A stretch of 54,430 nucleotides of DNA from Terriglobia bacterium (GTDB lineage: Bacteria > Acidobacteriota > Terriglobia > Bryobacterales > Bryobacteraceae), in NCBI GenBank assembly GCA_003175985.1, contig PSRJ01000401.1, positions 1 through 54,430 of the forward strand, read 5' to 3'. Below the pieces are notes generated by a model. The model worked only from the letters and a program-made list of their open reading frames with translations, had not been told where the DNA came from and made no database searches. A program made the translations under genes and the position numbers. Positions 18,474 to 27,004 of the stretch are shown one piece after another (the first letter of the stretch is position 1; every line of letters starts with the position of its first letter).

Positions 18474-20882
18474 TTATTTATTGCTCGCACTTAAGACCTG
18501 TTGCGGCGCCCGGTGCATCCGAAACTGATCGCTATTGACCACCGCCTGGACGATGGCCGAAAACTTGTAATCCTTCGCCGCCGTTTCACGCACAATCTTG
18601 CGGACCGTCGGCATGTCATAATACGCTTCCGTGCGTCCCATGGAATAGGTCAGCAGGCCTTCCACGAACGTCTGGACGAACTGGTCGGGCCGGCGGAGCA
18701 GCGCATTGCGGAGATCGTCGGGCCCCTTGAGCTTCGTGCCATCCGGCAATTCGCCTTCGGAATCGATAACCGTGTTGGCGAAGCGGTCCTTGTCCCGCCA
18801 CATCCCGGTCGCGTCAAAGTTTTCGAGCGCGAAACCGAGCGGATCCATGACGGCGTGGCACGAAGAGCAGGCCGGGCTGGCGCGGTGCCGCGCCATCAAC
18901 TGGCGGACGGTGAGCGCCTTCGTGGTGCCGATATCCTTGTCATCCAGCGTCGGAACGTTCGGCGGCGGCGTGGCCGGCGGGACGCCCTCGATATTGTTCA
19001 GGATGAACTTTCCCCGGAGTACCGGCGAAGTGCGGTTCGGATAGGCGGCCGCCATCAGGATGGCGCCTTTGCCCAGCAGGCCCCAGCGCACGGAGTTCTT
19101 CAGTTCCACGCGGCGGAACTCATCGCCTTTGACATCGGTGATGCCGTACTGCAGAGCGACGCGCTCATTCAAGAAAGTATGGCCGGCGCGCAGCAGATCC
19201 ACGACATTGCGGTTTTCCCGGAAAATGCTGTCGGCGAACAGCATGAGCTCGGTGCGAAAATCCTGCCTTGGGTCCATCCGGCCCGAGGCATACGGGAAAA
19301 CATCGTTATCCGGAATGACGTCATCGAGCCGCTTCATATCGAGCCACTGAAAAACGAAATTGCTCGCCAGTGTTTTCGACCGCGGATCGGCCAGCATGCG
19401 ATGGACCTGCTTTTCAAGAGTGACCGGATCGCTGAGCTTATTCTTGCCGGCGAGATCGAGCAGTTCGTCATCCGGAATCGAGTTCCACAGGAAAAACGAA
19501 AGTTTGGAGGCGAGTTCGAGATCGGTGATGGCATACGTTTCGCCCGGCTTCGAATTTGCCGGGACGCGTTCGCCGCGATACAGAAAGAACGGGCTCGCCA
19601 GCATTCCCGTGATACCCGCGCGAATGCCGGATTCGAAGCCGCCCTGCTTCGAGCCATCGGCGTAATACTGCATCAGTTCCGCGATGTCGTCATTGGTCAC
19701 CGGGCGGCGATAGGCGCGCTTTGCGAGAGCGGAGAAGATCTCCCTGGCGCAGGCATCGGGCGTCTTGTTTTTGTCCTTGTCCGGGTTACAGATGAAGATG
19801 CGATCGCGGCTCGGCGTGGAGCTGAGGCCGCTTGCCTCGAAGGGACCGAGAAGCTGGAACGAACTGACGCGGTAGGAGCGATCCTGCCCGCCGCCGGGCG
19901 CAAACATCTGCAACTGATCGTCGGATTCGGCGAAACTCTGGCGGCGGAACGTGACTCCGATTTTATGAGGCCCGGCCGTGGCCTGGAACTTGATGTTCTT
20001 CAGGCGGGCGTTGGCGCGATCGAGCGCGCCGCTTTGCACCTGATCATAGAGCTTTGAGTCTTCTTCGCCGCCGATGATCGTCTGATAGACGATTTTGTTG
20101 TCGAGCGTCACCACCAGCGGATTCTCGTACTCCATGCCGCTGCCCCAGATGTTGATGGCCATGTCAGCGATGTTGATGTGGTATTCACCATCGGCGGGGA
20201 GATCCACCTTCGCGAGAATGCCGCCACGGGTACCGAGGGGCAATCCGGGAACGTGAGTGAGCTGGTTACCGGGACCGGATTTGAAGGTCCAGCCCTGCGG
20301 CCGGGAATCGCGTCTGCCTAGCGCCTTGACGGCGACATTGCGGGCGGCAATCACATATTGCTCAATAAAGCTGGGGGAGACCTGGAGGGCGGAAGCGATA
20401 TTATCGTAGCCCTGGGCGGTATCGTCCGGAGGCAGCATTTCGGCCGCGTTGATATCGACCAACAGCAGATCCCGTACGGCATTCTCGTATTCTTCACGGT
20501 TCAAGCGGTGCAGCACGACCTGATCGCTGACGTGCGCCGGGTTGGGAACCTGGTCGAGCGAACCTTCAAGCCATGCAACCAGCGAGTCGACGGCCTTGCC
20601 ATCGGGTTGCTTCGCGCCGGGAGGGGGCATGACGCGGCCGCGCAGCTTCCGTACTGCTTTCTCGAAAAGTTCGGGATTCTGGGCGATGCTCGCGGCCGTA
20701 ATGTTTTCGAAGGTGACGCTGCCCACTTTGGCTTTGTCGTTGTGGCAGCCCTGGCAGTATTGCTTGATCGTGGCCAACTGCGCCGCGGCCGGATCCTGCG
20801 CCTGGCTCGGAGACGAGGCGATAAAGACGCCAATCAGGCCGAGGGCGGCGATCAGAGGAACCGAGTTCTTAATAGGTCGCAT
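18474..20882 (-). CDS. DUF1592/PSD1-type multidomain cytochrome c protein
   Basis: This exported protein of about 802 residues has the domain series of planctomycete-type cytochrome proteins: signal peptide (to about 28), a heme-binding domain with C43-Q-G-C46-H47 (YCQGCHND) and RGRVMPPPGAKQPDG (DUF1587 region follows, LHRLNREEYENAVRDLL), a carbohydrate-binding-like insert, DUF1595 (FSALAKRAYRRPVTNDDI), DUF1592 (FLYRGERVPANSKPGETYAI...LSFFLWNSIPDDELL), DUF1588 (LGKGAILMAAAYPNRTSPVLRG and ACSSCHAVMDPLGFALENFD) and DUF1585 at the end. ACSSCH is a second possible heme motif. I chose ATG 20882 with AGGAAACG upstream. The gene follows the MBL gene by 14 nt. The family is thought to act in oxidation of complex carbon; the substrate is unknown. 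Confidence 0.88.
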   Translation of the reverse strand: MRPIKNSVPLIAALGLIGVFIASSPSQAQDPAAAQLATIKQYCQGCHNDKAKVGSVTFENITAASIAQNPELFEKAVRKLRGRVMPPPGAKQPDGKAVDSLVAWLEGSLDQVPNPAHVSDQVVLHRLNREEYENAVRDLLLVDINAAEMLPPDDTAQGYDNIASALQVSPSFIEQYVIAARNVAVKALGRRDSRPQGWTFKSGPGNQLTHVPGLPLGTRGGILAKVDLPADGEYHINIADMAINIWGSGMEYENPLVVTLDNKIVYQTIIGGEEDSKLYDQVQSGALDRANARLKNIKFQATAGPHKIGVTFRRQSFAESDDQLQMFAPGGGQDRSYRVSSFQLLGPFEASGLSSTPSRDRIFICNPDKDKNKTPDACAREIFSALAKRAYRRPVTNDDIAELMQYYADGSKQGGFESGIRAGITGMLASPFFLYRGERVPANSKPGETYAITDLELASKLSFFLWNSIPDDELLDLAGKNKLSDPVTLEKQVHRMLADPRSKTLASNFVFQWLDMKRLDDVIPDNDVFPYASGRMDPRQDFRTELMLFADSIFRENRNVVDLLRAGHTFLNERVALQYGITDVKGDEFRRVELKNSVRWGLLGKGAILMAAAYPNRTSPVLRGKFILNNIEGVPPATPPPNVPTLDDKDIGTTKALTVRQLMARHRASPACSSCHAVMDPLGFALENFDATGMWRDKDRFANTVIDSEGELPDGTKLKGPDDLRNALLRRPDQFVQTFVEGLLTYSMGRTEAYYDMPTVRKIVRETAAKDYKFSAIVQAVVNSDQFRMHRAPQQVLSASNK

Positions 20883-20896
20883 CGTTTCCTGAACCC

Positions 20897-21793
20897 TCAC
20901 GCGTCCGGTGAAAGATAGGCCCACTGGCTCTCGAAAGCGCGGCGAATGAATGTATCCGGGTTGCCCATCTTTTCTTCATATTCTTTGGCCGGCTTGGCTG
21001 CTACGGCTTCGGTTGGACCGCGCCCTTTGTTCAGCATCTGATTGAGACGGTCGTAGATCGTCCCGTACATTTCGGCCTGCGCGGCGATATCGGCGAAGCT
21101 TAGCACGGGACCCTGCGCCGGAACGATTTTCGTCTCCTTGTTCGCGATGCTCTGGATACGCTGCAACCCGCCGGCGATGCCGCCAATCCAACCGCCCGTC
21201 CACCAATCGACAATGGGCCAGCCCTGGCCGTAGGCGGCGTCACCCACGGCAAGCACATTCTGCTGCGGGAAATAGACGTACAGATCGCCGTCGGTGTGCG
21301 CCGCATCGGCGATGTACCCGTAGCGAATGCCGTTGTCCAGAGCGCCTTTATCGTAAAAGGTTTTGTTGGGCTGGGCGATTTTCGAGAACTTCTTGAATTT
21401 CTGCCCGTTCCATGGCCACGTGATGTTCTGCTGCAGCCAGAGGCGCGTGTTCTCTTGGGCGATGATCGTGGCCCCGGCCGTGCCGAGTTTTTCATTACAC
21501 CCGGTCTGCTCGGGATGCCAATGGGTGTTAAAAAGTGTGCGTACCGGGCCGCTCTTCGGCAGCGCCGCCACGGCCTGCAACAACACATCGGCGTTCTGCG
21601 CGAGTCCGCCATCGATTATGAGGACACCGTCCGCTCCTGTGTGTGCGATGACGTTCGCGCCCGCGCCGCTTAGCAGATGGATATTTTCTGCCAGCGGGGT
21701 GGCCGTGATCTTTGAGTTCTGCGCAAAGGCGTACGGGGCCGCCAGACCCGCCACGGCAGACTTAAGGAACCCCCTGCGCGTTGAAACGAACAT
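20897..21793 (-). CDS. Exported metallo-beta-lactamase-fold protein with altered metal motif
   Basis: This 298-residue protein has a twin-arginine-like leader (STRRGFLKSAVAGLAAPYAFAQ) and an MBL fold: LLSGAGANVIAHTGADGVLIIDGG, then the metal motif N-T-H91-W-H93-P-E95-Q96-T-G, later DAAHTDGDLYVYFPQQNVLAVGDA (third His and bridging Asp). In the usual HxHxDH motif the Asp and last His bind the second metal; here they are Glu and Gln. A one-metal site or a changed reaction is therefore likely. The start MFVSTRR (21793) was preferred over an upstream in-frame ATG at 21838 because it begins the leader. It opens the four-gene minus-strand operon, 14 nt before the DUF1592 gene. Confidence 0.83.
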   Translation of the reverse strand: MFVSTRRGFLKSAVAGLAAPYAFAQNSKITATPLAENIHLLSGAGANVIAHTGADGVLIIDGGLAQNADVLLQAVAALPKSGPVRTLFNTHWHPEQTGCNEKLGTAGATIIAQENTRLWLQQNITWPWNGQKFKKFSKIAQPNKTFYDKGALDNGIRYGYIADAAHTDGDLYVYFPQQNVLAVGDAAYGQGWPIVDWWTGGWIGGIAGGLQRIQSIANKETKIVPAQGPVLSFADIAAQAEMYGTIYDRLNQMLNKGRGPTEAVAAKPAKEYEEKMGNPDTFIRRAFESQWAYLSPDA

Positions 21794-22452
21794 AGTTAGA
21801 GCTTTTCCAGTATACTCCGGCCAAACCCCGTAACACATCCCCCGCTATGGCTATCCCGGCAAGCCCAAAATTGCCGAGGCAGGACTAAAATGAACCCGCG
21901 GTCCTCAAAAGCCGATACGAAGGGTACAAACTGCCGCCCCATTCAAGAGTTCTTTGAACAACGTGGCCGAGTATATCGGCGGGTTGCCACACGAACCGGG
22001 TTGGTGGATGGATCTTGACGAGCGCGAACGTGCGGAGCGCTGGTATGAGTCACGTCTTGTTCAGACTTTTCCGGATTCCTAACAGAGCCGATGTCGCGCC
22101 CGTAATGCCATTTGCTGATACACGCATTTATCGGTAAAGTGGAACGCGCCGCTCCGTTTTGCTTGAACCTCAGCCATGCAACGCCGGCGGAAGCGGGATT
22201 TCGCCTCCGGCGCACAGGTAGGTCTTCGGGATTGTCAGGGTGAACGAGACTCCGAACTCCACGCGACCATTGGCGGGTTGAAAGAGTTGGTGGACTTCGT
22301 CCATCCTTTCCGTCCAAGTTCAGAACAAAAAAGCAGATCGGATTGCGCGCCAGGCTAGCCGCTAGAATGGCAAACCTGCCCACGCGTCCGGCGCCAACCC
22401 GGCAATGAGCGGTTCGGAAGAGTGCGCGCGCCACAGGCCCGTAGGCAGGGAG
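21794..22452. other. Gene-poor intergenic stretch with decayed small frames
   Basis: No full gene was found. A short plus-strand frame with a ribosome site and a probable frameshift is listed separately (21890-22082). A 44-codon minus-strand frame (22170-22304) starts MDEVHQLFQPANGRVEFG and looks coding-like (continuing with alternating hydrophobic residues), but lacks a good ribosome site and an in-frame stop lies just upstream. A longer minus-strand open frame (21943-22434) is Arg/Pro-rich and reads through both, so I do not accept it. Confidence 0.4.
21890..22082 (+). pseudogene. Small frameshifted frame of unknown family
   Basis: An ATG at 21890 follows AGGACTAAA and encodes 42 residues (MNPRSSKADTKGTNCRPIQE..., stop at 22016-22018). 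A second frame through the same region is open to a TAA at 22080-22082 and ends with a charged, helix-like, coding-looking tail (MDLDERERAERWYESRL). Joining the two with a +1 shift near 21995-22005 would give about 64 residues. I do not recognise the family. It may be a broken small gene or chance. Confidence 0.28.
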
Positions 22453-23493
22453 CTATGGCATCAACAGGAAGCCCTCGTGATTCGGATTGCTGGTCGAGGT
22501 TATGGTGTTCCCGCAAATGATGCCGGAATTATTGATCGCGACAGGTTGAGTTGAAACCGAGCCCACCTGGAAGGTCGTAATCGTGCCGTTGGTGGCGCGG
22601 ACGAAGCCGGTGTAAGTTGTATTGCTGGGGTTGAGCTGAACGCCCACTATCTCACCGCCATCGTTGATGCCGACCGCCAACGTGGTTCCCTGGCTTGTAT
22701 CGAACGGTGTCACCGTACCATTGGCCCATACAAAAGGCTCGTTGATCGAGATGACACGCGGGAAGCCCACCTGCGTCTGGTTCGTACCTACGACTTGATC
22801 GAATGAATTGATACCGGAAACAACGTCAATCGTGTACTTCTTGGTGCCCCCCGGTATCGGATCGAAGTTTTGTGTGACGAAACTGCCGTCACTGTGTCTC
22901 ACGAAAAGGTAGGTTACAAAGCTGTTGAGAGCTGTGTTCTTCAAGGTCCCGGCGACATCTCCGGTGGCGCTGATGGCATTCACACTCTGGAGGGAAAAAC
23001 CGGAGGGAGCGTTAAATGTGGTGAAACTGCCATCGCTTGACCGGATATAACCGGTAATGGGCCCGGCTTGGGACGTATTGTACGCCCCGCCGGTCGAGCC
23101 ATTATTGCTCAAATACGCAACGTTGGTTGTGACAGCGCCTGGAGGGTCGAATGTCGTGATCGTGCCGCTTGACGAACGTATGAAACCGTGAGAGACAAAA
23201 TCTGAGCCGTTCCAGACTCCCGCGATTGCCCCCGAGTCGTTGATGCCGTTAGTCAACGTGCAGACCGCCCCGGCGACGTCAAAGGTCGTAATGATTCCAG
23301 CGCTGGTGCGCAGAAAGCCGTGACAAGCCCCCGAGTCGGCCAGGGTGTAGTACCCCGCGATATCTCCATTCGTGTTGATCGCCTGCGGGTACGTGTTGAC
23401 GGCGCCGGGCACGTCAAAAATGATAGTCGTCGCGCCAAATACAGGTGCGACCATCGTGCCGGCCAGCAGGATGGCAATTCGTGAGACTGTCAT
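22453..23493 (-). CDS. Secreted HAF-repeat protein
   Basis: This protein of about 346 residues starts with a signal peptide (MTVSRIAILLAGTMVAPVFG) and then consists of six or seven imperfect repeats of about 45-50 residues with the pattern AINxxGDIAGYY...GFxRxxxGxITTFDxPGA. This is the HAF repeat of extracellular proteins, predicted to form a beta-propeller. Examples are PQAINTNGDIAGYY, TNGINDSGAIAGVW, NAISATGDVAGTL, VVSGINSFDQVVGTN, AVGINDGGEIVGVQ and AINNSGIICGNTI. The ATG at 23493 has AAGGA upstream; an upstream ATG at 23550 would hide the signal peptide behind a soluble extension. The gene appears monocistronic. Function is unknown, probably surface-associated. Confidence 0.82.
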   Translation of the reverse strand: MTVSRIAILLAGTMVAPVFGATTIIFDVPGAVNTYPQAINTNGDIAGYYTLADSGACHGFLRTSAGIITTFDVAGAVCTLTNGINDSGAIAGVWNGSDFVSHGFIRSSSGTITTFDPPGAVTTNVAYLSNNGSTGGAYNTSQAGPITGYIRSSDGSFTTFNAPSGFSLQSVNAISATGDVAGTLKNTALNSFVTYLFVRHSDGSFVTQNFDPIPGGTKKYTIDVVSGINSFDQVVGTNQTQVGFPRVISINEPFVWANGTVTPFDTSQGTTLAVGINDGGEIVGVQLNPSNTTYTGFVRATNGTITTFQVGSVSTQPVAINNSGIICGNTITSTSNPNHEGFLLMP

Positions 23494-24236
23494 CGATTTT
23501 AAATCCTTCAGAACTACTTGCGCCCTTCCAGATTTCTGGAAGTATAGCATGGCCGTCGTCGGAATCAGTACTGCTGTGTCGGCGGGTGCGACTGCCGCGC
23601 GAGATCGAAGATGATGATGTGCTCAGTTGGTGACTTTGTGAACCGCTTGATATCGCCGGATGAGAAACGATCTTGAGCATCGGCCAAACCCGATACCGCG
23701 GACGCAATTGTCGACAGACATAGACCAGCGGCCGGCAGGATCTTGCACCTGATCACGTTTCTACACCTATCACATGGGGCGCGTCTGAAACACGGGAATA
23801 CCGGACAGAACTCCAGCTATCCAACATGTACGAAGGAGAGCTTCGATTCAACGGACACAAGTACCCGCTCGGTGAAGAACACTCTGCTGATGGGCTTCCT
23901 GGAATGGTTGTGATAACCCGGCCAGCCGAAATTCCGCTGTTTCCATAAGCGCCGATCGCCGAGCAGACGGTGTTCGCGGCCAGCAACGTCCTTTTCTTTC
24001 CGGTAATCATTGCAAAACGCCGTTTCCGGAAACTACCAAGCCAAGCCTAAGAGTGTCGAGCAGGACGAAAATGAGAACGCCACGTCTTCAAAAACGCCAA
24101 TTCGAGAATTTCCAACTGGTGTCCCATTTCGCCCAGGCCGACGGGGGCGTCGGCCTCGGTCCAAGGCGACAGCCCCACACCACGCTGCCAGCGCAAAACT
24201 TGCGCCGCGGCCGCGCGCCCGCATACGCTGAAAGCA
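23494..24236. other. Region without a certain gene; overlapping weak frames
   Basis: Two minus-strand frames abut with a GTGA overlap: 23753-24010 (85 codons) and 23565-23756 (63 codons, GTG start, with a signal-peptide-like beginning MIRCKILPAAGLCLSTIASA). On the plus strand a frame that ends at 23948 (TAA) reads coding-like text without an ATG at its beginning (NMYEGELRFNGHKYPLGEEH). The opposite frames cannot both be real. None has a strong ribosome site, and I recognise no family. Bases 24010-24236 contain only shadow frames. Confidence 0.35.
23525..23542. promoter_or_regulatory. Palindrome upstream of the HAF-repeat gene
   Basis: CTTCCAGA and TCTGGAAG are exact reverse complements around TT. 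The 18-bp site lies 32 nt upstream of the start codon at 23493, so it would overlap the promoter or the leader of the transcript. It may be an operator or a short hairpin. Confidence 0.4.
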
Positions 24237-24965
24237 ATGCTTTCGTGGAAGCGCAGGGTTTTGGCGTTGCTGCTCTTCGGTACGGCGTTTGGCTACCTCG
24301 AAGCTGCGGTCGTCAGTTATCTGCGTTACCTGCACGAACCGATCCGGCAGCGCTTCTATCCGGGTCGCGACCCCGGTGAACTGTTTCCACTCCTGACGCG
24401 GGACCAGGCCGAGGCGGGCGGTCCGGAGGTGCGGAAAGTGCTCCTCACCGAAGTCGGACGCGAGGCCGCTACCATCGTGATGCTGGCGAGCGTCGCATCA
24501 GGCGTCGCAGCGGGGCCGGGTCAATGGGCCGCTGCGTTCGTGATCGCGTTTGGCGCGTGGGATATCACCTTTTACCTGTTCCTGAAACTCCTGCTGGGAT
24601 GGCCGGCGTCCGTATTCACCTGGGATATTCTGTTCATCATTCCGGTTCCCTGGGTGGGTCCGGTGGCCGCTCCGGTTCTCGTATCGGTGGCGATGATCGC
24701 CGCCGGCATCTGGCACATCTACTGCGAGTCTGCCGGCCGAAACGTCCACCTCTCCGGTTGGAACTGGGCCGCAATCGTTATCGGAGCTGCCATCATTATC
24801 GTGTCGTTTACCCTGGATTCTGCGAATGTAGCGGGAGGCGGACTGCCCCAGCCCTTCCACTGGACGATCTTCGGATCGGGGCTGTCGATCGGCATTTTCG
24901 GGTACCTGAGCGCCGCGGCGAGCAGGAATCCGCAGGCTGTCACTCTCTCCCGCGCAGCCGGTTAA
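24237..24965 (+). CDS. Conserved integral membrane protein of unknown function
   Basis: This 242-residue protein has about six membrane segments: residues about 8-28, 78-95, 97-120, 130-155, 178-195 and 210-232. An early motif (FGTAFGYLEAAVVSYLRYL) and the loop HEPIRQRFYPGRDPGELFPLL are its most distinctive parts; conserved-looking Trp/Pro/Gly residues lie in FTWDILFIIPVPWVGPVAAPV. I do not recognise a named family. Its last 26 nt overlap the 3' end of the convergent S4-domain gene, so the two transcripts are complementary at their ends. Confidence 0.7.
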   Translation: MLSWKRRVLALLLFGTAFGYLEAAVVSYLRYLHEPIRQRFYPGRDPGELFPLLTRDQAEAGGPEVRKVLLTEVGREAATIVMLASVASGVAAGPGQWAAAFVIAFGAWDITFYLFLKLLLGWPASVFTWDILFIIPVPWVGPVAAPVLVSVAMIAAGIWHIYCESAGRNVHLSGWNWAAIVIGAAIIIVSFTLDSANVAGGGLPQPFHWTIFGSGLSIGIFGYLSAAASRNPQAVTLSRAAG

Positions 24966-25320
24966 TCACCCGCCGGTCGCGTTTCGATGGCCGGCCTTCG
25001 CGAAGCGCCTCGAAAGCAGGCATCGCTTTGCGTGCTTCCGCCGTCTTCTGCCGCTGCTCACGGCTTGCTTCGGTCTCGCGGTAAAGTGTCTGCGCCACAG
25101 CCGCCGGACCACGCATCTCGTTGAGACCCAGCACCTCCACCTGGAACTCGCCGCTTTCGCTCCTGACCCGCAGCATGTCTCCCACATGGACCTCCCGCGC
25201 CGGCTTGGCCTGCTGCCCGTTCGATTCAATCCGGCCAAGTTCACACGCGCGCGCGGCGAGAGAGCGCGTTTTGAAGAACCGCGCGGCCCACAGCCATTTG
25301 TCGATCCGAAGGCCCGTCAT
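24940..25320 (-). CDS. hslR: S4-domain RNA-binding protein, Hsp15 (HslR) family
   Basis: This 126-residue protein has an N-terminal S4 RNA-binding domain (RIDKWLWAARFFKTRSLAA, then VHVGDMLRVR), followed by a basic C-terminal region (SKRDRRVINRLRGRE), the plan of Hsp15/HslR. In E. coli Hsp15 binds free 50S subunits that carry a nascent chain and helps recycle them. The ATG at 25320 starts exactly at the S4 domain; a longer frame to 25425 adds residues not found in the family. It overlaps the convergent membrane-protein gene by 26 nt. The symbol is by family likeness. Confidence 0.78.
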   Translation of the reverse strand: MTGLRIDKWLWAARFFKTRSLAARACELGRIESNGQQAKPAREVHVGDMLRVRSESGEFQVEVLGLNEMRGPAAVAQTLYRETEASREQRQKTAEARKAMPAFEALREGRPSKRDRRVINRLRGRE

Positions 25321-25429
25321 AATCCCATTTTCATGTGAGCCAGCCGCTCCCTGACGGTCGCGGCTCTGAATCGGAGCCACGAGCGTAAGCGAATGGTCGT
25401 GTGGCGAACAAGAACACGCGGTCAAAGCT

Positions 25430-26548
25430 CTAGCGTCTCTGGCTCTGTGCGCGGCCCTTCCACATGCCGCCGCGTCCGCGCCAGTATTCTATAGCTGAGT
25501 GCATAGTTGCTCCCATATAGAACACGGCCACCAGAGGCAGCAGCGGCGCCCAAAACATCGACCGCCGGTAATAACGAAGCACCGGCAGATACGCGACGCC
25601 CATCAGAGCCCAGGCCGCTATGCCATATCCGCTGCTCCGTAAGGCGGCCATAACCGGAAATAGAAAGGTGATCGCCAGTCCGGCTACTGTTAGCGCGAGC
25701 AATGCGGCCGAATAGCGCAGTTGCGTGAACGCCGTTCGCGAAATCATGCGGCCAATTTCCGCAAATGTCCCGTACTCCCGGATGCTCCGTGCCCCGGCGC
25801 CGAGCCCGAGCCATACCCGGCCGCCCTGCTGCTTCACCGCCCGCGCCAGAGCGCAGTCGTCGATGAGTTCGCCGCGAATCGAAGCGATCCCGCCGATCTG
25901 CTCGAGCATCGCGTATCGCAGCAACATACAACCTCCGGCCGCGCCTGCCGTCTTGTGCCGAGTGCTGCGAATCCAGGCCGGAGGATAGAGCATAAAGAAG
26001 AAGAATACGAACGCCGGAATCAGGGCCCGTTCCGCGAAGCTCTCGCAGCGCAGGGTGACCATCCATGACACCAGGTCGTATCCGCTCTCCGCTTGCGCGA
26101 CCAGTTCTTCCAAACCACCGGGTGGGTGAACGATATCGGCATCCGTCAGGAGCAGGTAGTCGGGCTGAAACCGTTTCGCCTCGGCGATCCCTTGGAAAAC
26201 GGCCCAGAGCTTGCCGGTCCAGCCAGAAGGCAACGGTGCGCCGCGGATAATCGTGACCCGCTCAGGCGGCGCCGCGGCACGAGCCGCTTCGGGCGTTTGA
26301 TCTTCGCTCGCGTCGTCCACTACCACGATATGAAACGCGCCGCCGTATTGCTGCCTGGCGAGCGAGGCGACGGCCTCGCCGATCACCTCCGCCTCGTTTC
26401 GCGCGGGGATCACCGCCGCCACACGCGCAGCGCTCCCGGCGCGCGTGGCGCCCGCCGAGGAGACATCCATCCGCCAGAACCTGCCGCGTGCCAGCAGCAG
26501 GTATACCCAGATACCCAGGGCCGCCATGGCCGCAATCCGGAGGAACAT
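25430..26548 (-). CDS. hpnB: Hopanoid-associated glycosyltransferase HpnB
   Basis: This 372-residue membrane-bound family 2 glycosyltransferase has an N-terminal membrane anchor (about residues 4-20), a GT-A domain with AAVIPARNEAEVIGEAVASL (about 44-63), the nucleotide/metal motifs VVDDAS (77-81) and TDADI (135-139), the acceptor-side motif GELIDDCALARAVKQQGG, and two or three C-terminal membrane helices (about 278-345). This layout and the phrases WTGKLWAVFQG and RYYRRS match the hopene-associated HpnB family. It probably acts in hopanoid side-chain modification at the inner membrane; no other hpn gene lies in the window. It starts 2 nt after the stop of a small conserved gene. Confidence 0.82.
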   Translation of the reverse strand: MFLRIAAMAALGIWVYLLLARGRFWRMDVSSAGATRAGSAARVAAVIPARNEAEVIGEAVASLARQQYGGAFHIVVVDDASEDQTPEAARAAAPPERVTIIRGAPLPSGWTGKLWAVFQGIAEAKRFQPDYLLLTDADIVHPPGGLEELVAQAESGYDLVSWMVTLRCESFAERALIPAFVFFFFMLYPPAWIRSTRHKTAGAAGGCMLLRYAMLEQIGGIASIRGELIDDCALARAVKQQGGRVWLGLGAGARSIREYGTFAEIGRMISRTAFTQLRYSAALLALTVAGLAITFLFPVMAALRSSGYGIAAWALMGVAYLPVLRYYRRSMFWAPLLPLVAVFYMGATMHSAIEYWRGRGGMWKGRAQSQRR

Positions 26549-26550
26549 GC

Positions 26551-26955
26551 CTACCCCAGCGCGGTAAACACGCGCATCATGTCGCGATGCGCCAGCACCA
26601 CGTTGGGATCGCGCTGTATGGCTTCGAAGTAACTGCGGGCAAACGCCGAACCGTTTTCCGAAGGCGCCAGCAGGTCGCGCGCCTGCGAGACCAGCCGGTC
26701 CGCATCCGCTGCCGTGGCAGGGTCTTCGAAATCCAGCGTCTCATCGATCAGCACGATAAACTTCGAAAGCTCGTGCAGCCAGCCGAACCAGGGATCGTGG
26801 AGCACCAGATTCAGATATTGTCCGGTTGAAGTGATCCGCGCCACGTCGCGCTCATAACTGGCGCGCTCGGAATCGAGCAGCGCCTTATGCAGCTTGAGCA
26901 GCCCGTTCCGCAGGTCCGTGAGGCGCTCCCGCGTGCGGTCCGGCATCGCGTTCAT
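26551..26955 (-). CDS. Conserved small helical protein of unknown function
   Basis: This 134-residue soluble protein is predicted to be all-helical, with features TDLRNGLLKLHKALLDSERASYERDVARIT (about 13-42) and FGWLHELSKFIVLIDETLD (about 57-75). It has no signal peptide or membrane segment. I do not recognise a named domain. Its stop is 2 nt before the hpnB start on the same strand, so the two are co-transcribed. It is divergent from the Kir channel gene, 49 nt away. Confidence 0.65.
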   Translation of the reverse strand: MNAMPDRTRERLTDLRNGLLKLHKALLDSERASYERDVARITSTGQYLNLVLHDPWFGWLHELSKFIVLIDETLDFEDPATAADADRLVSQARDLLAPSENGSAFARSYFEAIQRDPNVVLAHRDMMRVFTALG

Positions 26956-27004
26956 CCTAACCAGTTTCGCGCATCCGCGGCGGATCTCCTAAGATCGGAG
27001 AGGT

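Noticed and set aside
21943-22434. 163-codon minus-strand frame in the gene-poor stretch.
   Set aside because: Arg/Pro/Ser-rich, no ribosome site, no motif, and it conflicts with more coding-like short frames.
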